Assembly: GCA_002162955.1 (NCBI GenBank)
Contig: MABD01000030.1
Span: forward strand, 285,935 to 318,311
DNA from: Gammaproteobacteria bacterium 45_16_T64
GTDB taxonomy: Bacteria > Pseudomonadota > Gammaproteobacteria > Pseudomonadales > Ketobacteraceae
Length of the DNA stretch: 32,377 nucleotides
Direction of reading: 5' to 3'
Of this stretch, positions 25,276-32,377 are shown piece after piece. Every line of letters starts with the position of its first letter. The first letter of the stretch is position 1. The notes below the pieces were generated by a model. It saw only the letters and a program-made list of their open reading frames with translations, had not been told where the DNA came from and ran no database searches. The position numbers and the translations under genes are program-made.

Positions 25276-25500
25276 TTAGGGGCTGAATTCTGCCTTAGCA
25301 CCACCACCCCTTTTTGTATCGTCTGTACAAAGCCAGCAGCTTTACCGTTAAAGACAAGTTTAATGCAGAGTGTTTTAGCAGCTAATGGCAGGCGTTATTC
25401 TTTGGGTTGTTTCTTCATTGACCATCTATAACGGAATTCGAAAAGCAAACCACTGCTATGATCGGTAGCGATTTACTTTTCGAGACAATACCTTCACGTC

Positions 25501-26115
25501 TTATTTTTTCACAATGCTTCTTCGACTGAGTTTTAGTCCCAATAGTCCGAGGGTGAACATTAGGATTGTTTCTGGCTCGGGTATTCTGACAGCAGTGAGG
25601 GCGTTGACAGTCATATATTCTCGCGAGGGCGCAAGAATTGGAGGGAATTTGGCGGAGCCACCGACATTGGGTGTGTAGTAGGACCCTAAATAATTGATCC
25701 CGGTATCCATGACAATATCGCTTGCTTGGTAGACCCAATCATCAGCGTTGGTGGTCCCGGCTAAATAGTAGGTAAGGCCTGCTAACAGGTTTACGCCAGT
25801 ACTGAGAAACCCATAACGAAACTCATCAATTAATGATTCCCCTGTTCCTGCGGATAGATCAACTAATCCTAACAGACTTCCCGATGCATCCCACAGACCC
25901 ACTTCATGATCGGCGCTGAGGCCGTCACTATTGGAATCAAAGAAACCTAACGCCGTCACCGTTGTATCTGTATCAGATGAAAATGCGTATCCCAGCGAAT
26001 GATCCTGGCTAAAATATACGGCTGGCTGGGTAAACGAACTCAGAATTGGTGTCGCGTGAGTGCTGAAAGATACCAGCGATAATATCGTCGCCAGGGAAAA
26101 AAGGTGTAGTTTCAT
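25501..26115 (-). CDS. PEP-CTERM sorted surface protein
   Basis: 204 aa with a signal peptide (MKLHLFSLATILSLVSFSTHA) and a C-terminal sorting tail: PEPETIL, a short hydrophobic helix, then RRSIVKK. PEP-CTERM tails are processed by exosortase and the proteins are usually exported to the envelope or the extracellular matrix. The body (about 30-170) includes TALGFFDSNSDGLSADHEVGLW and resembles DUF4082-like beta-sandwich domains, although I am not certain. No exosortase gene is in the window. It is divergent from the AraC gene across a 548-base gap. Confidence 0.88.
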   Translation of the reverse strand: MKLHLFSLATILSLVSFSTHATPILSSFTQPAVYFSQDHSLGYAFSSDTDTTVTALGFFDSNSDGLSADHEVGLWDASGSLLGLVDLSAGTGESLIDEFRYGFLSTGVNLLAGLTYYLAGTTNADDWVYQASDIVMDTGINYLGSYYTPNVGGSAKFPPILAPSREYMTVNALTAVRIPEPETILMFTLGLLGLKLSRRSIVKK

Positions 26116-26663
26116 TTTGTTGTGCCCCTTAATGTTATTGGATTCGCCAAGTTGGCTTATTTAAGGGGCAAGAAATACACCAAATGTAAGTGTTATTATT
26201 TTTGTATGTTTTTCAATGAGATGGGAGATCAAAATATTTCAATGGTCAGTTGAGTGGGTTAATTTTGATAGCATATTTTTATTTTGCGAAAAAATGAGGT
26301 TTGCATTCTGCATAATTGCAATATGCAAAAATAGTTGACTGCTCATATTTGAGCTTGCAGAAAAATCATAATGTATTTATTAACACTCCATTCGAGATAG
26401 TCCTAATTGAATTTCGTAAGGGCTGGCTTATAGATCTATAGGGTTTCTTGGTTGCTTTATTTAGAGTGATAATTAGCCACAACGACCTATATATTCCACT
26501 TTTTCAAACGCGTATCGTTAACCTATAAATAGAAAAACTGTGATCGAATCAACATAAATTAGGATGTTAATTTGACATCACGATTGATCTGCCTCAAAAA
26601 GCATGGCCGGAATTTTCGGTGACACATAAGAATAATAAGATCGCCAATTCGTGCGGTTAAGGT
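26116..26663. other. 548-base AT-rich gap between divergent PEP-CTERM and AraC genes
   Basis: No credible gene. It holds small dyads: TATAGATCTATA (26429-26440, a perfect 12-bp palindrome), GCTCA-TATT-TGAGC (26341-26354), and a region with TGCATTCTGCATAATTGCAATATGCA-like repeats of TGCA/GCAT at about 26302-26327. It must contain the promoters of both flanking genes. The dyads are candidate regulator sites, but none can be assigned. Confidence 0.4.
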
Positions 26664-26666
26664 GTG

Positions 26667-27704
26667 ATGACTCGAGGGTTGGTTGGAATGGGGAACGTAT
26701 ACGTACTATCTAGTTGGCTTGGTTCGTGTTTACATGGCTACCAGTTGTGTGGCTGGGACCGATCCGCAATAATTGAAGCGTCTGGAGTTGACGCTACATG
26801 CCTGACCAATACCTATTGCAATAGCGATGATGTGCTTGCTATTTTTGCGGCTGCAGAATTACTTTATGGTGATGCCATAGGGTTGGAGGCGCGCCGAGGG
26901 ATTGTCCCTAATACATTTCAGGCGTTATCCTTGGCGATACTATCGGCAGACACGTTGCGAGATGGATTAAAGCTGATGGAGAAATACAGCGCGTATATCT
27001 CGAATGCTTACGACTGTGTTTTACGTGAAGATAGTGATGACCCCGTATTCGGGTTTACGTTTACCGACTCGATTGAACTGCCTCAAACCGTAATGGATGC
27101 TATTTTGGCAACTACTGTGAGAACCTGTCGATTTTTGCAACCCCAGCATGTAACGATTAGCCAGGTGGATATTGCTTACACTAAACCGAAAAATGCAGAT
27201 GTGTACGCGAGTTATTTTAAAGCCCCCATTCATTGGGGGGCGAAAGAGTTTGCTCTGCACATAACCCCCGAATGCTTGTATTCACCTTCGATGCATGGCA
27301 ATCCCACTTTATTGAAACAGCACGAACATCAATGCAGTGAGGCCCTATCGGCGTTAGATTATTCTTCTTTCCTAATGGATGTGAAACGGTATATTCGCTC
27401 TAATCTTCGACAGGACGATGTGACCATAGAAAATGCTGCGCTTGCATTGAATATAAGTGTGCGGTCTTTACAGCGCCTCTTGCATCAGGAAAGAACAACC
27501 TTTAAACAATTATTGGATCAATTGCGTCAGCATCAAGCCAAACAATATATCGAAAATACCCCACAGAGTATTACGCAGATCGCCCATAGTCTTGGTTTTT
27601 CTGATGCGGGTAATTTTACTCGGGCCTTCAAGCGTTGGTTTTCCTGTTCGCCGAATCAATATCGCCAAAGTTATGTAAAACAAAATTTCGGTATGTCTAA
27701 ATAG
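26667..27704 (+). CDS. AraC-family regulator next to the di-haem lipoproteins
   Basis: 345 aa from the ATG at 26667 (GTG at 26664 and ATG at 26688 are alternatives). The N-terminal part is an arabinose-binding-type domain like that of the other AraC protein here (ALSLAILSADTLRDGLKLMEKYS). Residues about 245-340 contain the two HTH motifs (VTIENAALALNISVRSLQRLLHQE and ITQIAHSLGFSDAGNFTRAFKRWFSCSPNQYR). The first di-haem lipoprotein gene starts 93 bases downstream on the same strand. A 40-bp element in that gap is repeated before the second paralogue, making this regulator a candidate for control of both. Confidence 0.9.
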   Translation: MTRGLVGMGNVYVLSSWLGSCLHGYQLCGWDRSAIIEASGVDATCLTNTYCNSDDVLAIFAAAELLYGDAIGLEARRGIVPNTFQALSLAILSADTLRDGLKLMEKYSAYISNAYDCVLREDSDDPVFGFTFTDSIELPQTVMDAILATTVRTCRFLQPQHVTISQVDIAYTKPKNADVYASYFKAPIHWGAKEFALHITPECLYSPSMHGNPTLLKQHEHQCSEALSALDYSSFLMDVKRYIRSNLRQDDVTIENAALALNISVRSLQRLLHQERTTFKQLLDQLRQHQAKQYIENTPQSITQIAHSLGFSDAGNFTRAFKRWFSCSPNQYRQSYVKQNFGMSK

Positions 27705-27708
27705 TTAT

Positions 27709-27748
27709 TTGGCAGCTAATGATAATTAATCGGTTCGAGATGACATGC
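27709..27748 (+). promoter_or_regulatory. Conserved upstream element, copy 1
   Basis: Begins TTGGCAGCTAATGAT and ends ATGACATGC, 49 bases before the first di-haem lipoprotein gene. Its near-copy lies before the second paralogue (30572-30612). The first 15 bases differ at one position, the last nine are identical, and the middle is more variable. Confidence 0.6.
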
Positions 27749-27797
27749 GATTAGAGGAAGGAAACGCTAGAATTTTTCTTCTACAAAAGGAGAAGGT

Positions 27798-30536
27798 ATG
27801 AGAGGGGTTGTTCTAAAATCAACAAAGCTATTATTAACGAAGCTATTATTGATAATCTACACCGTCGGTATAATGTCAGGTTGTGGTGGAGCGGGTAGCT
27901 TTTCACCTGAAGCAGGGGATTATGCTGATCAACAGCGGGTAACGATTACGCATACGTCAGCGGATACTATTTACTACACCATCGATGGATCTTTACCTTC
28001 TACTGAAAGCCTCGTATATACACAACCTATCGACATATCGGAAAGCGCAACCCTCTATGCGTTACCTTATGTCGGTGGAAATCCAGGCGCGGTATTTTCC
28101 GCATCCTATAATATTAAACGGCCGACCCGTTTGTTAGTGGAGGCCGAAGCCTATCAGCGATTTCAAGATACGACCGCAGGTAATATGGGTGGTGCCTATC
28201 GACAAGATGATGTCGATATTGAACATACCAGTGATGTGGGTGCAGGTTTTAATGTGGGATGGACGGCGGCAGGAGAATGGTTGGAATACGACCTTATTTT
28301 TCATGCTGGTACCTATACGCTCGCATCCCGTATTGCATCCAATTTGGCTGGTGGCAGTTATTCGATTTTGATTGATGGGGTTGCCGTTGGCACGCGGGAG
28401 ATCAATGACGTGCGGGGATGGCAGAGCTTTTATACCGATACCGTTGGGCAGGTGACGCTTACAGAAGGGCATCATACGGTTCGGTTTTATATTAATGGCG
28501 GCGAGCTTAATCTTAATTGGATTGATTTTTCTCCGGTTGATAACACGCCACCACCAGTGCTAGGACAGATTACTCCGCTGTATGACGCGTCAACGGTGCA
28601 AGAAAGTGCCGTAAGTTATGATCGTGGTGATGCATTGGTGACGCGTTTTTCTGACCGTGCCCGTGATCGGCATGCCAAAGAAGATCAGTTTCAAGCCTAC
28701 GACCACTACCTTTCTCATTATTGGACCCACCGTACCGCGCGATTCGAATTTATCGATTATGTTGCAAAGGGCGGAAATAGTATTGATATAACCTTTATCA
28801 CCGAATGGCCCATTACTTACCCTTTTGAATTTAGAGCCTGGTATAGCGGTTATGGTTCGGTGGCACAGTATCATGGAAATTATGGTGCAGAAGGTATTGT
28901 GCAGGAGGGGCCAGGCACCTGGGATAATGACTTTCGAAAGGTCAGCAATGATGGTGAACAGTATAAATACACCCTAACGGTTGACGACTACCGCGCGTTA
29001 AATTGGACTGCATCCGATGGGCGAGTACCATTGGAAAGAGGCCAGAGGATGGAGATTGAAGTCAGTCAGTTTCTGAATGATGTGCCAGAAGGGCGTAATA
29101 ATTATTATGGCACGACATTTTTATATATTGTAGGTGAGGGGTTTGTACCATGGAAAACCGCTGGCAGTTGGGAGGATCAATCGTCTGAACGCGAGGATTC
29201 TTACCCCATAGCGGAGCGGGCTTGGTTAGGTGGAAAAACAACGCTGCCCTATAACTATACCGATGAACCCGATAATCATTTTATGCAGATGGCGACGAAT
29301 TTATCCAATGCCAATGGTCAGCCGTTTGTATTGGGTCGTCGCGTGCATCATACCCACTTTGATACCGGTCAACATGATGAAAGCCCAGATAACGGTTTTT
29401 TTAATGAACTGTCAGGCAAGGTGGGCACGCATTATATTAATACCTCCTGTGCGAGTTGTCATATTCGAAATGGGCGGGCGTCCATTGTTGATATCAATAT
29501 GCCCTTGGATAAATGGGTGGTCAAAATAGGCGATGGGGGTGGGGGTAGTGATCCGTATCGAGGTGGCGTACTACAGCCCCGCAATGTCAATGTTTCTTCC
29601 GAGCAAGGAGAGGGTGATGTAGTTATCGCATCTTGGTCTGAGAGCGATGGGTTGCGTTCGCCTAATTATATTTTTTCTAGTGGTGAGCCTGCGCGATTTT
29701 CTGCACGGCTTGCTCCACAGCTTGTGGGGTTAGGCTTGCTGGATGCCGTTGATGAAAGCACCATACTTGAGCGGGAGGATGCGACCGATCGTAATGGTGA
29801 CGGTATTTCTGGTAAGGCACAGTTATCGCTAGACCCTGTAACCGGTAATACACGCTTGGGACGATTCGGCTATAAAGCGGCAACATCTAGCTTAAAGCAT
29901 CAAATTGCAGCTGCGTTAAATTCAGATATGGGTGTAATGACATCGGTGCTGCCCATGCCGGATTGTGGTGTCACCCAGAGTACCTGTGGTAACGAGCATG
30001 GTGTGGAGCTTAGTGATGAGCATCTTAATCATTTGGTAAAGTACGTCGCCTTACTCGGTGTTCGTGCGCAACGTAACATTGATGACCCCCTGGTTGTGAA
30101 AGGACAGCAGGTATTTGAATCTACCGGTTGTGAAAGTTGTCATCGCAGTGCGATGCAAACAAGCGCATTTGCACCTTTGGCCGAATTGCGAAATCAGCTA
30201 ATTCACCCTTACACCGATATGCTATTGCACGATCTCGGTGAGGGACTTGCGGATAATCTCGGAGAGGGAGAGGCGACAGGTGCAGAGTGGCGTACGGCAC
30301 CGTTATGGGGTGTGGGGCTGTCGGCTTGTGTGACGGCGGGGGTGAGTAATTTTACAGGTCAGCAAGGTGATGAAGTGTGTATCCCTGATGCCAGTTATTT
30401 ACATGATGGTCGTGCGCGCACTATCGATGAAGCTATCCGTTGGCACGGTGGTGAAGCTGCAAATATTACGCTGGCCTATGAACAGTTATCAGCAGGTAAC
30501 AAACAAGCGCTCCTCGCGTTTGTCGACTCGTTGTAA
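27798..30536 (+). CDS. Lipoprotein with chitobiase-C-like, CBM6-like and di-haem oxidoreductase domains
   Basis: 912 aa, with a strong AAGGAG site. The signal peptide ends in the lipobox MSGC, with C29 as the lipidated residue. Residues about 35-108 match the chitobiase/hexosaminidase C-terminal type domain (ADTIYYTIDGSLPS). Residues about 113-245 look like CBM6 (VEAEAYQRFQDT, GWTAAGEWLEYDL, GGELNLNWIDF). Residues about 258-460 form a region conserved in the neighbour but unassigned. Residues about 465-912 are a DUF1111 (di-haem oxidoreductase/thiol oxidoreductase) domain with CASCH (551-555) and CESCH (778-782) haem c sites. The likely location is the outer membrane surface. Carbohydrate binding plus c-type haems suggests electron transfer near a polysaccharide, perhaps feeding oxidative enzymes; this is inference. 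Confidence 0.92.
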   Translation: MRGVVLKSTKLLLTKLLLIIYTVGIMSGCGGAGSFSPEAGDYADQQRVTITHTSADTIYYTIDGSLPSTESLVYTQPIDISESATLYALPYVGGNPGAVFSASYNIKRPTRLLVEAEAYQRFQDTTAGNMGGAYRQDDVDIEHTSDVGAGFNVGWTAAGEWLEYDLIFHAGTYTLASRIASNLAGGSYSILIDGVAVGTREINDVRGWQSFYTDTVGQVTLTEGHHTVRFYINGGELNLNWIDFSPVDNTPPPVLGQITPLYDASTVQESAVSYDRGDALVTRFSDRARDRHAKEDQFQAYDHYLSHYWTHRTARFEFIDYVAKGGNSIDITFITEWPITYPFEFRAWYSGYGSVAQYHGNYGAEGIVQEGPGTWDNDFRKVSNDGEQYKYTLTVDDYRALNWTASDGRVPLERGQRMEIEVSQFLNDVPEGRNNYYGTTFLYIVGEGFVPWKTAGSWEDQSSEREDSYPIAERAWLGGKTTLPYNYTDEPDNHFMQMATNLSNANGQPFVLGRRVHHTHFDTGQHDESPDNGFFNELSGKVGTHYINTSCASCHIRNGRASIVDINMPLDKWVVKIGDGGGGSDPYRGGVLQPRNVNVSSEQGEGDVVIASWSESDGLRSPNYIFSSGEPARFSARLAPQLVGLGLLDAVDESTILEREDATDRNGDGISGKAQLSLDPVTGNTRLGRFGYKAATSSLKHQIAAALNSDMGVMTSVLPMPDCGVTQSTCGNEHGVELSDEHLNHLVKYVALLGVRAQRNIDDPLVVKGQQVFESTGCESCHRSAMQTSAFAPLAELRNQLIHPYTDMLLHDLGEGLADNLGEGEATGAEWRTAPLWGVGLSACVTAGVSNFTGQQGDEVCIPDASYLHDGRARTIDEAIRWHGGEAANITLAYEQLSAGNKQALLAFVDSL

Positions 30537-30571
30537 TTCTTACGGTGTCTATTTTGTCACATGTCGCGTAA

Positions 30572-30612
30572 TTGGCATCTAATGATCACTTTATTGGGGC
30601 GAAATGACATGC
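30572..30612 (+). promoter_or_regulatory. Conserved upstream element, copy 2
   Basis: Begins TTGGCATCTAATGAT and ends ATGACATGC, 63 bases before the second di-haem lipoprotein gene. It aligns with 27709-27748 with one gap. It lies beyond the stop of the first paralogue, so it is not shared coding sequence. Confidence 0.6.
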
Positions 30613-30675
30613 ATCCCTTTCACCACACCTTTAAGATCGCTCGAAGGATATTACTGACTGTGCTTTGGAGCATAT

Positions 30676-32377
30676 ATGAGAGTTTCACCGAAAACACTAA
30701 TTGTGGCAGCCATGCTGGTTTTCCTTGTCGGGTGTGGCGGACAGGGCAGCTTTTCGCCTGACGCTGGTACCTATGATGATACCCAGCAGGTAACCATATC
30801 CCACAGTACAGCGGACACTCTCTATGTGACCACCGATGGTACAACACCTAACGTGAACAGTGAGGTGTATAGCAGTCCCATTGATGTTGCCGTGAATACC
30901 GTAATCCAAGTGTTGCCGGTTAATAAAGGCGTTGAGGGTGCGTTATTTCGTGCTGATTACATTATTAATCGTCCCGTGAGTGTGCGAATTGAAGCCGAAG
31001 ATTATCAGCGCTATGTTGATACTACCGTCGGTAATGACGGTGGTGTCTATCGGGATGATGATGTTGATATTGAGATAGCGGAAGATACCGGTGGTGGTTT
31101 TAATGTTGGCTGGACGGATAGCGGTGAATGGTTGGAATACGACATTACTTTATCCGCAGGCACTTATGATCTTAGTACTCGTGTGGCTTCCAATGTGGAG
31201 GGTGGCAATTATTCGTTACTAGTCGATGGTATTAGTGTGGGTTCAGATACACTTACAACAGTGAGTGGTTGGCAGTCATACCAAACTCGCTTGATCGGAA
31301 AAATCACGTTAAGTGCAGGAATGCATACGTTGCGAGTAGCCATTCATGGCGGTGAGGTTAATCTTAATTGGATTGAACTCACCCCGAGCGCTGTGATTGT
31401 TGAACCGCCCATGGGTGATATTGTACCGCTTTATAATCAGTCCACCCCATTAGAAAGTGTCATCGTTTATGATCGTGGTGATGCACTGGTGACACGCATC
31501 TCGGACCGTGGTCGTGATCGTCATGCGAAAGAAAATCACTTCCAAGCTTATGACCACTACCTTACTTTCTATTGGGAGTTTCGTACTGCCGGTATTGAGA
31601 TTATCGATTATGTGGCGAAAGGCGGCAGCAGTATACGCATGAACGTTAAATCCCAGTGGCGACTGCATGAGACACAAGCTGAAAATCGTTGGTGGTATTT
31701 GGGTAGAAATACGTTGGCGGAATACTGTGGAAATGGAGTAATGAATGAGATCGATAGTTTTCATTACTACAAAGATGAAAGTTGGAATTGCCGTGAAGGA
31801 AGGGAAATTCGTATCGGCGATAAACTGGAGTTTGAAGTTAGCCAATTTCTAGAAAAAACCTTGCCTCGTGGACGGGAGAACTATTACGGAACGACCTACT
31901 TATACATTGTGGGTGAAGGGATTGTGCCTTGGGAAACCACCCAGACAGGGCCTCATCAACCGGGTGTCGATTTTCAGCGGGACTCAATTAAAATTCCCGA
32001 GCAAGCTTGGTTAGGCGGTGACACTACGATTCACGCACAAGAAACGGCGGAGCCTGATGGTCACTTTATGCAAATGCCAACTAACCTGGGGTTTGATAAT
32101 GCACAGCCCTTTGTTCTGGGTCGACGCTTGCATCATACCTCTTTCTTGGATGGCTCTCATGATGAAAATCCTACTAATGGCACCTTTAATGAGATGGCGG
32201 GAAAAGCCGGAACGCATTATGTCAATCAACGCTGTTCAGAATGTCATGAGCGTAACGGTGGTGCGACACCTGCATCTGTGGGTGAGAACTTGGATAAATG
32301 GGTGTTTAAGGTGGCTGATGCCAATGGTAACCCAGACCCGATGATCGGCCGAGTATTGCAACCCAGTAATACTGGCG
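30676..32377 (+). CDS. Second CBM6-like/di-haem oxidoreductase lipoprotein, truncated by the window end
   Basis: Open from the ATG at 30676 (GGAG five bases upstream) to the window edge, at least 567 aa. The lipobox is LVGC with C20. It then follows its upstream neighbour domain by domain: chitobiase-C-like (ADTLYVTTDGTTPN), CBM6-like (IEAEDYQRYVDT, GWTDSGEWLEYDI, GGEVNLNWIEL), the unassigned domain (YDRGDALVTRISDRGRDRHAKE) and the start of the di-haem domain, with CSECH at 520-524. The middle of the unassigned domain differs strongly from the first copy while its two ends are well conserved. The second haem site would lie outside the window. The pair is a tandem duplication that has diverged. 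Confidence 0.9.
   Translation, partial: MRVSPKTLIVAAMLVFLVGCGGQGSFSPDAGTYDDTQQVTISHSTADTLYVTTDGTTPNVNSEVYSSPIDVAVNTVIQVLPVNKGVEGALFRADYIINRPVSVRIEAEDYQRYVDTTVGNDGGVYRDDDVDIEIAEDTGGGFNVGWTDSGEWLEYDITLSAGTYDLSTRVASNVEGGNYSLLVDGISVGSDTLTTVSGWQSYQTRLIGKITLSAGMHTLRVAIHGGEVNLNWIELTPSAVIVEPPMGDIVPLYNQSTPLESVIVYDRGDALVTRISDRGRDRHAKENHFQAYDHYLTFYWEFRTAGIEIIDYVAKGGSSIRMNVKSQWRLHETQAENRWWYLGRNTLAEYCGNGVMNEIDSFHYYKDESWNCREGREIRIGDKLEFEVSQFLEKTLPRGRENYYGTTYLYIVGEGIVPWETTQTGPHQPGVDFQRDSIKIPEQAWLGGDTTIHAQETAEPDGHFMQMPTNLGFDNAQPFVLGRRLHHTSFLDGSHDENPTNGTFNEMAGKAGTHYVNQRCSECHERNGGATPASVGENLDKWVFKVADANGNPDPMIGRVLQPSNTG

Noticed and set aside
25263-25500. A gene or RNA after the hybrid kinase terminator
   Set aside because: No ORF with a start and ribosome site and no stable structured element beyond the terminator; only AT-rich spacer seen.
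30561-30761. Plus-strand ORF between the two lipoproteins
   Set aside because: It overlaps the conserved regulatory element and the start of the second lipoprotein in another frame; composition is non-coding.

Overview
The window looks like chromosomal DNA of a marine gammaproteobacterium, probably close to the Cellvibrionales (Saccharophagus/Teredinibacter type). This is inferred from gene content: an ETF-ubiquinone oxidoreductase, a TIGR02647-type small protein, a NarK nitrate transporter paired with a PP2C-kinase fusion, a PEP-CTERM protein, and CBM6/di-haem lipoproteins of the kind found in polysaccharide degraders. There is no rRNA, canonical tRNA, CRISPR array, transposase or prophage.

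Left edge (1-1526, minus strand): an RNA folds as a circularly permuted tRNA whose anticodon stem runs into a long bulged helix formed by the two RNA ends. That is the architecture of bacterial Y RNAs (YrlA), the RNAs bound by Ro60/Rsr. It lies about 80 nt upstream of a long alpha-helical protein gene that is not a recognisable Ro60. That gene carries a +1 frameshift at an A6 run and leaves the window at base 1. This pair is the best candidate for an undescribed system.

1819-7017 (plus): a solute-binding-like periplasmic protein, an Ada-like zinc domain fused to an AlkB dioxygenase, and a three-gene cassette of an RsbS-like STAS protein, a fused RsbT-like kinase/RsbX-like phosphatase, and a sensor-GGDEF-EAL protein. 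The cassette reads as a reduced stressosome module with a c-di-GMP output.

6994-10539: an AraC regulator divergent from a lone cytoplasmic molybdopterin enzyme with a likely cysteine Mo ligand, followed by a translationally coupled 62-aa protein. A 20-bp direct repeat with a 21-bp period lies between the divergent genes. 10555-13872 (minus): narK, preceded by a sigma-54-type promoter, then a terminator hairpin, then a PP2C phosphatase-kinase fusion with a C-terminal membrane anchor.

14175-25262: a fatty acid hydroxylase/sterol desaturase-type protein, two small conserved proteins, a TetR-OYE flavin reductase operon with a clear palindromic operator, a hemolysin III/PAQR protein, an acyltransferase-3, ETF-QO, a shortened MalT/LuxR regulator, and a multi-receiver hybrid histidine kinase.

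Right edge (25501-32377): a PEP-CTERM protein, an AraC regulator, and two tandem paralogous lipoproteins with a chitobiase C-terminal-like domain, a CBM6-like domain, an unassigned domain and a di-haem oxidoreductase domain. The second runs off the window. Both paralogues follow the same conserved 40-bp upstream element, which suggests co-regulation, perhaps by the adjacent AraC protein. They may be surface redox proteins working on or near polysaccharide.
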